Shown: positions 40,945 to 52,760 of the stretch, in pieces
How the letters are laid out: each line of letters opens with the position of its first letter
Position numbering within the stretch: the stretch's first letter is position 1
Origin: Cycas panzhihuaensis
Lineage: Eukaryota; Cycadophyta
NCBI GenBank assembly: GCA_023213395.1
Contig: CM041465.1
Span: forward strand, 100,571,741 to 100,635,740
Length of the DNA stretch: 64,000 nucleotides
Direction: 5' to 3'
Program-made: the position numbers and the translations under genes
Notes under the pieces: generated by a model
Database searches by the model: none
What the model was told of the DNA's origin: nothing
The model's input: the letters and a program-made list of their open reading frames with translations, nothing else

Positions 40945-43426
40945 TGAAACGCTCTCCATGGGCAATGACCCAACGCCTAGTAGGGAAGGGTATAAAACAA
41001 TATGCTAAGCAAGAAAGCGAGGATCATACCGCAGGACGCCCATGCGCCGAGCACCTGCACGGATCGCAAGGTGCCTGGTTGCTTCCAGGTGGCCGTGCAA
41101 GGCGAGACCTTCCTACTCTTCAGATGGCCGGGAAGGGAAAAGGAACCTCGCGCGTCGTGGCTTCTCAAGGCAACGAGAAGGCGACGAGGGGGGCAACCAA
41201 CCAAATGTGTAAAAGGGTATGGTATAAGTGCAGCTAAGGGGTGCAGGTAAATGGGTCCTCTACTACTACGTTATGCAATGTAATAAAGTAATACGAGAAA
41301 GCAAATGTAAAATAAACAGTTATTTTTTCCTTTTTCTTTTATATTCCTTTACCTATCAAAGTAAATGCAAAGAGACATAAAAGCATAAAGAAAATACGAG
41401 AGATACGTGGAAAATACCTGGATACGGCGTCCGAGTAGAAACGCAGGCTCTCCTCCTCAGTGCTCCTCCTCTCCGTCATCCGCGCATGCAACGTCGATCG
41501 AAGACAATGAAGGGGGTTCACTTACCTCCCCGAGAGCATGCAAGGACTAAATAAACTGAAAGAACGGAAAGTGAAGCTCAAAACAAGAAGGGGGAAGAAT
41601 ACCGCGAGAGACGACCAAGAAGCGGGTTGATCTCGCACCACTCCCTCTTAAGCGACCTCGCATAAACAAAAAGAACGCCTCCTCTCGGGAGAGAGGCTAC
41701 TGGCACCGACAAGATATATATGTATATCGAAAATGAAATCAACTAAGCTAGAAAAATGTAGTTAAGCACCAACATATAGCGAAAATGAAACAAGGCCGCG
41801 TGATAAATATGCGGACCGTCATACACCATAAACGCACCAAATGGGATTGAGTGTAGCCCTGGATGGCTAACTCACCTATGAGAGGTCTCCACAGGTATAG
41901 GGAAAACAAAGGCTAGCATGCAACAAGATGAGTCACGTAGTAACAAATTTCCCACACCAAGAGGGAAACTCAACCCAACTCTCCAAGGCTTCCCTAGCTC
42001 CGTTTCCTAAGAAAGCACGGGTGCTAAAGGGAGAGAGGACAAGGGACGGAACCCTTGGGGAGAAGGACGGCAATGGGGGACGGAACCCCGCCTACCTCCC
42101 TCAAATCCTCGTGAAAACCCTTTATGCCGGCTAGCTTAGAAAATGGCGAAAGAGGAGGCTAAGAGGGGGAGGATGGGTTTCAAGGAAATACAAGAAAATG
42201 TGCCTAACCTAGGGCAGCACTCTAGTAAGCCACAACTACTAAGATTACTTGCATCAAACGGCCAAGAGAATCTCAAAGGAAGTGCATGCAAAAGGGAGGA
42301 AAGAATTTGCAAGCAAAACAATGAAGAAAACAAGCAAAAGCACCAACAAGAGACAATAAATACCTTGAATGGAGAAGAATAAGTGCATGTAGGTGCTTGG
42401 CCACTTGGAGGAGCAGCCCAAGCAATGTCCAAGAGGTGGTGTTGAATGTCCTTTGCAAGAGAGTAGAAGAGTAGAGCTTCATGCAAGTTGAGCGCTTGAA
42501 GAGGGGTCTTTGAAGTGGTCTTTTAGTGAAGAAAACCTCTTGAAGCTTTGGGTATTTGTGGAGAGGAGTGGTGCTTACAATGGAGCTCCGTAGGGGCGTG
42601 AATGGCCTGCAACTCACCGGTAATGGCCCACTTCACCTCTGTCCCACTGCTATAGAAGAAGTTCTCTTGTTCACTGTTTCTTTGCCTTGTCTCTTTGTGG
42701 AGAAGTTGCTCTAGAAAACTTGAAAAATGAAGTGAAGAATGAAGCAAATGAGTAAGAAAAAGGCTTTTATGCCTTGGGCATAGCAAGTGAACGTTGGGGG
42801 CCTTGGGGCACCTCCAATCGTACGGAGCCACGCAGCAGCTCATGAAAAACGCAGCCACTGTCGCGTTGTTCCTCTTTTTTTCAAATTTTAAACAACAGAT
42901 CACAAGAACTCCGTGGTACCGCCTAGTTTACCGCAGACCCGAAATTCAAAAAAGAGAAAAATATAACTTGAAAATCAGGTTTTTGGTGAAGTCAAAAGCT
43001 AGGCATGAAATACATCAATTAGGAGAAGGCCTAGCAATAGGCAAGTACTCATAGTGGTGCAAAGAGCCCTAACTAAGGGTTAAACCGGGCTTAGGAAGGA
43101 CTTGCAACACAAATGGCATGTGGTAACAAGAATAAACAAGTTGGCAAAAGCATCCTGAAAGACCATGGAGACATCATGAGTGGTTGTACGCCATACGGGG
43201 TGTCGCATTCGCTGATGAATGCCCCCGCTGTGAGTCGTCATAGGCTGAAGGGTGCCGTTAGGCATATGCATCATGGACAGGCAGTCAAACGAATGCATGT
43301 AGGCAGGCATATGTCAATCAAACTATTCTAAATTACTCCAGCACTCATAAGTAAGAAAAGTAAGAACATATACCTGAAAAAACCTGTGTCGATGGGTCTC
43401 GAGTCCATTCCCATAGCTGGGAAACA
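40945..43426 (-). repeat. Element E 5' LTR
   Basis: 2,482 bp, plus-strand ends TGAAACGCTCTCC and CTGGGAAACA. It is collinear with 33,776-36,269, with scattered substitutions and many short indels. The promoter is at 42,762-42,773. Confidence 0.93.
42762..42773 (-). promoter_or_regulatory. TATA-like element of E LTR
   Basis: Minus strand GGCATAAAAGCC, about 660 bp from the LTR start and followed by a CT-rich tract, as in the B LTR at 19,276. Also at 35,611-35,622 in the other LTR. Confidence 0.5.
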
Positions 43427-43431
43427 GTATC

Positions 43432-43652
43432 GAACAACCTTGATTCTCTTTACATTTTACTATGCTTTATATGGTTAATTTTTTGGGTTAGGGCCACTAT
43501 CGCACCCAACCCCCCACCTAGTGGGGGGCATTCCACAACCCCCCCCCCCCCCCCCCCCCCCCTTGGAACCCCCCAAGAAAGATTAGGGGGCGAAACTGTG
43601 ACGAAAACATGCCAAAATTTTAGCCCCATATTTGTTGTCACAATATCCAACA
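43432..43652 (-). repeat. Copia 2 5' LTR, U3 side
   Basis: Second piece of the LTR split by element E, ending TATCCAACA before the CCAGT duplication. It contains a run of about 24 C at 43,539-43,562, where sister LTRs have interrupted C/G sequence. Confidence 0.92.
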
Positions 43653-44403
43653 CCAGTGAGTATCCCATTGGCTTCCCACTTCAAGCTTTCTTTGAATATG
43701 AGTCCTAGTAGTGAAGAAGAAAAGGTTTATATGTCTCGTGTGCCTTATGCCAGTGTAGTAGGAAGTTTGATGTATGCCATGGTATGTACAAGACCTAATA
43801 TTTCACATTCAGTCGGTGTAGTTAGCAGGTTTATGGCAAATCCAGGGAAAGAACATTAGGCTGCAGTGAAATAGGTGCTTCGGTATTTGACAGGCACAAG
43901 TGACTACTCCATCACCTTTGGAGGTACAGGTAATCAGGTTTGTGGATATGTTGATTCAAAATTTACAGGAGATTTAGATAAAAGAAGGTCTACTTTAGGT
44001 TATATTTTCACTCTTACAAATGGTCTAGTTAGTTGGATGTCCAAATTACAGAGCACAATTACACTGTTAACCACAGAAGCTGAATATGTTAATGCAACAC
44101 ATCCTTGTAAAGAAGCAATTTGGTTACAAGGTCTATTGGTTGAGCTTGTAAGGAGATAAGAAAATATAAAGGTATTTTATAATAGTCAAAGTGTTGTTTA
44201 TTTAGCCAAGAATCTGGCTTATCACAGTAGAACAAAGCATATTACTCTTAAGTACCATTTTGTTAGACAGGTTGTGGAAGCAGGTGGAGTGGCACTTGAG
44301 AAGATTTACACTAATTAGAATTATACTGATATATTCACAAAACCAGTACCAGTAGAGAAGTTCAAATGGTGTTTGACTTCTCTTGGCTTGCAGAAAAGAT
44401 GAT
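43653..44403 (+). pseudogene. Copia 1 RT end and RNase H
   Basis: Continues the copia 1 frame after the nested element: SIPLASHFKLS, YASVVGSLMYAMVCTRP, then RNase H with GYVDSKFTGDLDKRRSTLGY, TTEAEYV and SQSVVYLAKN. The end is LTSLGLQKR then TGA at about 44,401. Stops replace Trp (HWA) and others. The PPT-like AAGGTGGAGAT lies right before the 3' LTR. Confidence 0.92.
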
Positions 44404-44450
44404 GAAGGGTCTAGGAAAGGTACCGGGTAAATTGTTATCAAGGTGGAGAT

Positions 44451-45083
44451 TGTTGGATATTGTGACAACAATCGTTTAAGGCTAAAATTTTGGCATGTTT
44501 TTAGCGAGGTTTCCCCCCTAATCTTTCTCAAGGGGTTCTATAAGGAGCCCCTTGGTCGGGGTATGGGGGTATGGAACACCCTCCGCTAAAAGGGGGTTCA
44601 GGGGTGATAGCCCCCAACCTAAAAAATTAGCCCTATAAAACATATTAAAATGTAAAGAGAATCAAGGTCATTTGATATAAATATCCTAGATTTTACACTT
44701 GAGATTCATACCTTGGATGTCCCTCTCATGTAGCTTATTTTAGGGATTTTCTTATTATGTTGTGTGTAATGTAATGTATTGTGATGAGGGCAGCAGTTGG
44801 TTATTGTTCCTGAGAGTACTCTCCTACTGAGATGTATTATTTCTCCATTCTAAAGCAATAAAGATCGATACCTTTCCTATGTGGATGTTTCCCTAACACA
44901 CTGCTAGGGTTTTACCATGTTATATCAGGTGCATATGTGATGTTTAGCTTATATTTTGATATTATTATATTATCTCTAATTTTAGTACTTGCATATTAAA
45001 TCTTAGTTTTGATTCTTATAATTAGTTGCAAAATAGTTCATATCTTATGGCAGTTTAAGGTTTGGGACCTTGTATTCTCAACA
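44451..45083 (+). repeat. Copia 1 3' LTR
   Basis: 633 bp, TGTTGGATATTGTG to TTCTCAACA, with the consensus CA end kept. It contains TATAAAA near 44,634, AATAAAG near 44,858 and a reduced GC island. Confidence 0.93.
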
Positions 45084-45088
45084 CACAT

Positions 45089-46250
45089 AAAGGTTAAAGC
45101 TTCTAGACTTCCCAAAGGGGTAAAGGCAAGATCCCCTCCTAAATAGAAGCATTGTTCCATGCATGGGGAGTGTTCCTATGATGACTCGTAGTGTTGGAAG
45201 CAACACCCTAAGCTTGCTCCATCCCATGAGCCCCCTTTTCAAGGTGCTCCCAAACTAAACCTAGACCAACCTATTCATCAAGACCCATTCCCTAACCACA
45301 AGGAATAAGATCATTCCCCTTAGAGTAGGAGAGTGAGGGGTAGGAGGTGAACTCCCCCTCCTTTCTTAGATTGGTCTAAGGGAAAATCCCCTACCGATCC
45401 CTCTCCTCCTCCTAGCCCTATAACCCATCATACCTCCTCTTCTCATTCTAAGAACAAGGAGAGAAAAGTTATCTAGTTACTGGAGACCACCCTTGTATAC
45501 TAAATTACATAATCCCAAGCTGCCAAGGAGGTTGGTGAAGCTTCCTCTTCCCAATAACAACCCCTTATAGATGCTCCTCTTATAGAGATCCCTATTATTC
45601 CAAAGATAATCCCTGTGCACCTTAGGTATTACAATTTTTAGAGAGCTCTTCCCCAACCCATAGGGAAGGGGAGCGCCTTCTCTATTATCAAAGAGTTGCA
45701 CTTAATGTTTATAAGAATGTCTATAATGGATGTTTTACAGAGTTGCCCCAAGCAATACACTCTTATTTTGGAAGCTCATGATTAACAAGATGCTCTTATC
45801 CACACTATAAGCACTACCACTCATGGACCTATTATTATTTCTTTTGACCCCTGATATCTTCCATCTTCTAGTGAATGAGAACACTTTTGGCATTACCTAT
45901 TCATTATTACTATTGACACCCCTGATTTCACTTTAAAGAGGACTGCCATAGACAATGGTTCCTCTATTAATACTATACCTATGAAGATGATAGAGGCATT
46001 AGGAATAGAGGCTCTCGAGCCCATCCCTTGGAAATACTAGGGGTTTGACGAGAGTGAGAAATATCCCTTAGGAAGTATTACCCTTTCACTCATCTTAGAG
46101 AGGAAGATTATTTAGGAAAATATTGTTGTGCTTAATCAAATGGGGGTTTTCTGCTCCTCACGATGGGGGTAACTCAAATTTATCCATGAAGGACAAATAA
46201 AGGTTATTACTTATGAGTGTCCCCCCTCTCACATATCTCCTCTTGGTTTC
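45089..46250 (+). pseudogene. Tat element B gag end and protease
   Basis: Resumes the B coding region after copia 1. The zinc knuckle at 45,153-45,194 reads CSMHGECSYDDS-stop-C, that is CX2HX4HX4C with one His changed to Tyr. The linker (AAGGGGAGCGCCTTCTCTAT, 45,663 onwards) leads to the protease with AIDNGSSINTIP (catalytic Asp at 45,951-45,953), ALGIEALEPIPW and LKFIHEGQIKV near 46,175. Broken by stops. Confidence 0.82.
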
Positions 46251-46879
46251 CAAGCTATTTATAATGTTAGATATAGTGATCTTGATGAGCCTTTTCCTTC
46301 TTTAGAGCATCATTTTATGGTGTCTAACTCCTACTAGGGTGGGCCTTTATCTCACCCTGAACCTAATCTAGTTAAGTTCATGCTTATTAGCATAGGTAGC
46401 TATGACTATCTAGCCATCATGAGTGGCTCTAAGTTAGATGCTAAGGGCCATGAGCCTCCTCCATGATGCGCCTTCTCATTTATTAAACCTCTAGGGAGGA
46501 ATCTCATGAGAACCTACCCTCTCTTGTTGACTCTTCTATGGCTCTTAAGACATTAGATCTCAAGTAACCACTCTGCTTCCCACTATATCCAGGTAGCTCC
46601 TCATAGGTATACATTCACACACATTGCTAGTAAGAGTGCCATATCTTTATAGTCTAGACTTTCATTGAGAACCTAAGCCTATTCCACCCACACAACCCCT
46701 CACTATGCAATCCATTATGGGATTGATCCTTGCATCAGTTTGGTCTTGACTAAATTGTTATTACTTATAAACTTAACCATGTATCTAAGCCATTATTACC
46801 CTGTGTTGGGCCTATTTTTTATGACTCTTCTTTATCCACCCCTACCCTTGGCTCGGATGGTGACCTAATGATTATCCAT
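46251..46879 (+). other. Spacer between protease and RNase H in element B
   Basis: Contains the tail of an acidic/Ser-type linker (MSGSKLDAKGHEPP near 46,420). I see no RT, RNase H or integrase motif in it, although this is where they would lie in an autonomous element. Confidence 0.6.
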
Positions 46880-47246
46880 ACTGATGAGGGTAGTCATGGG
46901 AATCTTGGGACATCAACTACTACCTAGGTTATTCGAGATTATCATAGGCATAACCTCATATGATCTAGAATGTCTTTACCTAATACCTCCAATAATGAAG
47001 CAGAGTATGTCATTATTATAGAACCATTGATGGATACCCTATATTTTTATTCTGGCCATGTCACCTTCTATCGTGATTATGAGATTGTAATATCCCAACT
47101 CACATAGGTCTATCATGTCCACTCCCAATGTTTAAGGCTCCTAGCCATAATAGCTAGTTCTCTCTTGGCTAGGTTTACCTCCATAGACATTTGATGCATT
47201 TCATGTAATCTCAACACCAAAGATGATAGCTTAGTAAACTTTATCC
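46880..47246 (+). pseudogene. First extra (RVT_3-like) RNase H of element B
   Basis: Reads DEGSHGNLGTS, then VIRD, SNNEAEYVIIIEPL, YRDYEIVISQLT, LLARFTSIDI and DDSLVNFI, matching the domain at 56,550-56,993 in order. The first catalytic Asp is kept, but several Trp and Gln codons are now stops. Copia 3 is inserted at its last codons (47,247). It probably removed the RNA strand of RNA-DNA hybrids or acted in primer processing, as inferred for Tat extra RNase H domains. Confidence 0.72.
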
Positions 47247-47884
47247 TGTTAGGTAATATGACAACAATGGTTGGAGGCTAAAATTTTGACATGTTGGCAG
47301 TGCAGTTTCCCCTCCAAACCTTCCTTAGGGGGTTCCAAGGGGGCAGAAACCCCTGTTGGCCAGGGGGTGTAGAATGCCCCCGGTGAAGAGAGGGTTCAAG
47401 GGTAATAGCGCCCAACCCAAAAATTTAGCACTGAAAAGTATATTAAATTAAAAATAGAATCAGGGTCGTTCACTCAAAATACCCTAGATTCTACAATTAA
47501 GATTTGTGCATTGGATGACCCTCTCATGTAGCCTAATTTAGGGTATTTTTCATTATGTTGATAGTGTTCAATATACTGTGAGATTTTAGGTGGCTCGTTA
47601 TTATTGCTATGAGTACTCTACTATAAGATTATGTACATTTTCTCCATTCTACAATAATAAAGATCGATACCTTTCTTGTGTGGATGTTTCCCTAGCACAC
47701 TGTTAGGGTTTTACCACGTTATATCAGGTGTACATGTGATGCTTAACTTTCTTGTTCATTTTATTATTTTATCTTTGGTTTAAGAACTTGCATGTTAAAT
47801 TTTAGTTTTAATTCCTGTAACTAGTTACAAGAATAGTTTAGATCTAGGTGGCAGTTTAAGGGTTGGGACCTTATCTTCTCAATA
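47247..47884 (+). repeat. Copia 3 5' LTR
   Basis: 638 bp, TGTTAGGTAATATG to TTCTCAATA, then the primer site TGGTATCAGAGCCAC at 47,887-47,901. AATAAAG lies near 47,656 and a GC island at about 47,310-47,400. Confidence 0.92.
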
Positions 47885-47956
47885 AGTGGTATCAGAGCCA
47901 CTTTTATTTTTGTAGCAAGTTTGTGAAGGTTTTGGTGTCGACTTCTTCTACACCAA

Positions 47957-50900
47957 ATGACGAAACTAGAAAATGTGAAGTTCAAGGTGGAGAAATTTAA
48001 TGGAAAGAACAACTTTGAGTTGTGGAAGTTGAAAGCATATGATGTTCTTATACAACAAGGTTTGTATAGAGCTCTTGCAGGCAAAATAAAGAAACCTGTA
48101 ATGATGGACGATGACAAATGGGATGATCTAGATAAAAAGGCTCTTAGCACAATATAATTATGCTTGGAAAATGAAGTTCTATTTAACATCGAAGGGGAGC
48201 AGACAATAACAAGATTATGGACTCAGTTGGAAGGCTTGTATATGACCAAATCAGTAATGAATTGAATCTACTTGAAGAGGCAACTGTACTCATTATGGAT
48301 GAAGGAAGGTACAAAAATTATAGACCATTTAAATCTTTTCAATACTATTATTTGTCAATTGGCTAGTATAATATCAAAATTAAGGATGAGGACAAGGTTA
48401 TTACCTTATTATGCTCATTACTAGAATCTAGGGATCTCAATTAGTTTTAGCACTACAGATGAATTAGAATATGATTCTGTTGTGAGTGCTTTGTTGATGG
48501 AAGAAGTGTGGAGAAAGTCTAGTCTTGAAACCTCTACAGCAGAAGTTAAGATAGCAAGGGGTAGAATAATTGATAGAGGATAAATCTCTAGGGATACATC
48601 GAGGTCAAAGTCAAAAGGTAAGAAGAGTAACCTCAGGTATTAACACTGTAATAAGATAGGTCACCTCAAGAAGGATTACTTCAAAGGGAAGGAGTTCTAG
48701 AAAAAGGATTACTTCAAATAAGCTAATCAAGTGGAGTCAAATCAAGGTATAGATGATGATGTCTTGGTTACTTGTCATGTTTCCCATTATCACCATGACT
48801 AGTTATTAGATTCGGGTGCTTCACACCACATGTGTCCACACAAGATTTGGTTCTCATTATACCAACCTCTTGATGGTAGTGATGTGATTATGGGAAATAA
48901 AGTTTCTTGTAAGATAGTGGGCATTGGTAGTATCAGAATTAAGATGTTCGATGGTTTAGTGAGAACATTAACTGAGGTTAGACATGTACTTGATTTAAAA
49001 AGGAATCTAATTTCCTTGGGTGAACTAGATTCAAGTGGTTATAATCATACATGTCATGAAAGAGTCTTAAAGGTGTCAAAGGCCACCTTAGTTATTATAA
49101 AAGCCTTAAAGAAAGGAAACCTTTATATTTTAGTAGGAAGTATAGATGTCAACCATGCATTATAGTATCAAAGATTACAGAAGATCCTGCTCAGTAATGG
49201 CATCAGAGACTTGGTCACATGAGTGAGAGAGGACTTAAGGTACTAATAAACTGTAAGTTACTTCCTAACTTACAACTTTCAGATTTGGCTTTTTTCAAGC
49301 ATTTACTTTTGGAAAGCATTGTAGACTCAGGTTTAAAGTAGGGAGTCACACTAGTAAAGGTGTTCTGGATTACATACATTCAGATGTATGGGGACCAACC
49401 CTTAAAATATTTTATGGAGGATCATTGTACTTTGTCATAGTTATAGATGATTACTCCAGAAAAGTATGGGTTTATTTTTTGTAAAGGAAATCTGAAGTTT
49501 TTAGTGTGTTTAAGCAGTTCAAGGCTCTAGTTAAGAACAACACTAGTAAGTTAATTAAATGTTTAATAACTAACAATGGAGGTGAGTTAAACTCCTTGGA
49601 GTTTGAGAACTATTGCAGAGAAGTTGGGATCAAAAGGCACAAGACTAATAGCTATACTTCGTAACAAAATGGCATTACTGAGCACATGAATAAGACACTC
49701 TTAGAAAGAGTAAAAAGCATGCTAAGTAATGCTAGAGTGGAGCAGGGCTTGTCTATAGAAGCTATTCAAATAGTTTGCTATTTGGTAAATAGGTCACCAT
49801 CACTTACAGTAGATTACAAGATTCCTGAAGAGGTATGGACTAGACATCCATGTGATTATTCAAATTTGAAAGTTTTTGGTTGTGATACTTATGCCTGGAC
49901 TGATAAAAGTAAATGCTTAAAGTTAGACCCAAAATCTAAGAGATGTATATTTGTTGGTTATGGTGATAAAGATGGTGTGAAGGGATACAGGTTATGGGAT
50001 CCTATTGCCTATAAAATCACCATTGGCAAAGATGTTGTATTTGATGAATCTCCCCTTCTAAAATCAGACAGTGTAGAAGTTAAAGTAAAATAGGAGCAGA
50101 AAGTTGAACATCAACAGGTCAAGTTTGAAACCTAGCCATTTTTGGAATTAGAAGAGTGGGAAGATCTTTTTGAAGATGAATCTGCAACAGATTTATAGGA
50201 GTATATGGGCACTCCTCTACCAACAGTTAGAAGATCTATACAAGTTAATCATCCACCTGACAGGTATAACCCTTCTACATCTATTGCTTTGGTTTCTAAT
50301 GATGGTGAGACTACATGTTATCAAGGAGTAGTAGATGATATCCATAGTGAGAAGTGGAAGAGGGCTATGCAGGAAGAGATAGATGCTTTGAATAAAAATA
50401 ATTCATGGGACTTAGTAGAACTTCCACATGGCAGGAAGACTGTTAGTTGCTGGTGGGTTTTTAAGATGAAAATATATGTTGATTGAAAGGTTGACAAATA
50501 TAGGGAAGGACTACTGGCTAAAGGCTTTGAATAGAAAATAGGTATTGACTTTCATGAGTTCTTTTCACCAGTTGTTAAACTTGTTTCAATTTGAGTGCTA
50601 TTAACACTGGTAGCTTCTCTTGATTTAGAGTTGGAGTAGTTAGATGTAAAAACAACTTTTGTACATGGAGATATAGATGAGAAGATCTATATGGATCAAC
50701 CAGAACGGTTTGTACAGGATGGCAAAAAAATACTTATTTGCAGGGTTAGGAAATCATTGTATGGCTTGAAGTAATCACCCAGGCAATGCTACAAGAAGTT
50801 TGATGCCTTCATGGAGAGCTAAAATTTTAAAAGAAGTGAATATGATCATTATGTTTACTTTAAATTCATGGACAATGGCTTATGCATTATCTTGGTATTG

Positions 50901-51864
50901 TATGTTAATGACATGTTGGTTGTAAGCAAGAGCATGGAAGAAATCAATAAGTTAAAGGCTCAATTAGCTAGGACTTTTGATATGAAGGATCTAGGAGCTG
51001 CAAAACAAATCTTAGGTACGGAGATACATAGAGACATGAAAAATGGTAAGCTATGGTTATCATAGAAGAAATATATGTAGAAGGTCCTAACCAGGTTTGG
51101 TATGGAAAATATGAAACCAGTGAGTATCCCATTAGCTTCCCATTTCAAGCTTTCTTCAAGTATGAGTCCTAGTAATGAAGAAGAAAAGGATTATATGTCT
51201 TGTGTGCCTTATGCTAGTGTAGTAGGAAGTTTGATATATGCCATGGTATGTACAAGAGCTGACATTTCACATGCAGTCGGTGTAATTAATAGGTTTATGG
51301 CAAATCCAGGAAAGGAACATTGGGCAACAGTGAAATGGGTGCTTTAGTATTTGAGAGGCACAAGTGACTATTACATCACCTTTAGAGGTACAGGTAATCA
51401 GGTTTGTGGATATGTTGATTTAGACTTTGTAGGAGATTTAGATAAGAGAAGGTCTACTTCAGGTTATGTATTCACTATTGCAAATGGTCCAGTAAGTTGG
51501 ATGTCAAAATAATAGAGCACAATTGTATTATTGGTTACAGAAGATGAATATGTTGCTATAGCACATGCTTGCAAAGAAGCAATCTAGTTACAGGGTCTAT
51601 TAGATGAGCTTGGAAGGAAACAAGAAAAGGTAAAGGTATTTCGTGATAATCAAAGTTCCATTTACCTAGCCAAGAATCTAACTTATCATAGTAAGACAAA
51701 GCATATTGCTCTTAAGTACCATTTTGTTAGACAGGTTGTGGAAGCAATGGGGTGGCACTTGAGAAGGTTAACACAAAACAAAATTATACCAATATGTTCA
51801 CAAAACTAGTACTATTAGATAAGTTCAAATGGTGTTTAACTTCTCTTGGATTGAAAAAAATGTG
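47957..51864 (+). pseudogene. Copia 3 gag-pol
   Basis: Starts at an intact ATG (MTKLENVKFKVEKFNG, 47,957) with FELWKL kept. The knuckle near 48,635 is decayed (stop at the Trp position). Protease LLDSGASHHMCPH near 48,810 is the best copia protease motif here. Integrase has IDDYSRKVW near 49,445, TNNGGE near 49,571 (second Asp changed to Asn) and the tail ORF 49,686-50,093. RT has a degraded WVFKMK (50,455) and YVNDM near 50,901, where the first catalytic Asp of Y-V-D-D is Asn. RNase H is at about 51,360-51,860. At least a dozen stops; inactive. Confidence 0.93.
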
Positions 51865-51913
51865 ACAAAGGTTTTAGGAAAGGTACTAGGTAAATTGTTG
51901 TCAAGGTAGAGAT

Positions 51914-52559
51914 TATCAGGTAATGTGACAACAATGGTTGCAGGCTAAAATTTTGACATGTTGGCAGTGCATTTCCCCCCCTAAACCTTCCTCATGTGGT
52001 TCTAAGGGGAGCAGGAGTCCCCCTTGGCCAGGGGGGTGCGAGGGGTATGGAACACCCCCACAAAGAGGGGATTCAGGGTTGATAGCCCCCAACCCAAAAA
52101 ATTAGCACTAGAAAGTATATTAAATTATAAAGAGAATTGGGGTCGTTCACTCAAAATACCCTAGATTCTACAGTCGAGATTTGCCTTAGATGACCCTCTC
52201 ATGTAGCCCGATTTAAGGCATTTTTCATTATGTTAATAGTGTTCAATGTACTATGAGGAGTTGGGCGGCTAGTTGTTGTTACTGTGAGCACTCTTCTATA
52301 TGATTATGTACATTTTCTCCATTCTACAATAATAAAGATCAATAACTTTCCTGTGTGGATGTTTCCCTAGCACACTACTAAGGTTTTACCACGTTATATC
52401 AGGTGTACATGTGATGTTTGGCTTTTTTGTTCATTTTATTATTTTATCTCTAGTTTAAGAACTTGCATGTTAAATTTTAGTTTTGATTCCTATAACTAGT
52501 TGCAAGAATAGTTTAGATCTAGGTGGCAGTTTAAGGGTTGGGACCTTATCTTCTTGACA
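51914..52559 (+). repeat. Copia 3 3' LTR
   Basis: 646 bp, TATCAGGTAATGTG to TTCTTGACA. AATAAAG is near 52,329. The PPT-like CAAGGTAGAGAT precedes it. Confidence 0.92.
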
Positions 52560-52564
52560 TAACC

Positions 52565-52760
52565 TAGAGCATCACTTACCCCTTGTGTATGACTCTACTC
52601 TAACCTAACTAGTCACCTATTGAGGTAGCCCAAGGGGGAAATCTTATCTAGCCTCACCTCTGAGGAGCATTCACTGACGAGGTAAAACTATGGTGACAAC
52701 CCTTGTTTCTATCTTTCCTTTAGAAGCTTCACCACAAAGTAGAAGCTCCCTTGATTACTT
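52565..52760 (+). other. Tail after the first extra RNase H of element B
   Basis: Includes GAGGTAAAACTATGG at about 52,680, the same motif that follows the second extra RNase H at 57,050 and precedes the PPT region of A' at 14,402. No coding region is seen. No PPT follows here. Confidence 0.5.

Larger units (their letters stand above)
33776..43426 (-). mobile_element. Tat-related non-autonomous element E, 9.65 kb
   Basis: Inserted in the copia 2 LTR with a perfect duplication GTATC. It has two 2.49 kb LTRs starting TGTT and ending TTTCA on the minus strand, a TGGCGACC primer site, gag, protease and a remnant of the extra RNase H. RT, canonical RNase H and integrase are absent: only about 0.5 kb separates protease from the RNase H remnant. 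It is the youngest element here. Its LTRs are very similar (2 differences in about 165 bp in one comparison, more indels elsewhere) and it is CpG-rich, while its hosts are CpG-poor. It must have moved with enzymes supplied by a relative. Confidence 0.9.
28716..43652 (-). mobile_element. Minus-strand Ty1/copia element 2, itself containing element E
   Basis: Inserted in the RT/RNase H region of copia 1 with a perfect duplication CCAGT (28,711-28,715 and 43,653-43,657). Read on the minus strand: 5' LTR (43,652-43,432 then 33,775-33,369, split by element E), primer site, gag-pol, PPT (near 29,375-29,360), 3' LTR. Its own length is about 5.3 kb. The LTRs differ by several percent by eye, so it is clearly younger than element B. 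Confidence 0.93.
24827..45083 (+). mobile_element. Plus-strand Ty1/copia element 1 with nested insertions
   Basis: Bounded by LTRs 24,827-25,470 and 44,451-45,083, with target duplication CACCT (24,822-24,826) and CACAT (45,084-45,088), one mismatch. Gag-pol runs 25,543-28,715, is split by a minus-strand copia, and continues at 43,653. Without the guest it is about 5.3 kb, a normal copia length. Confidence 0.92.
47247..52559 (+). mobile_element. Ty1/copia element 3, full length
   Basis: 5,313 bp with LTRs 47,247-47,884 and 51,914-52,559, target duplication TATCC (47,242-47,246) and TAACC (52,560-52,564), one mismatch. It is the same family as copia 1 and 2 but more diverged. The 3' LTR start TGTTAGG has decayed to TATCAGG. 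Confidence 0.93.
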
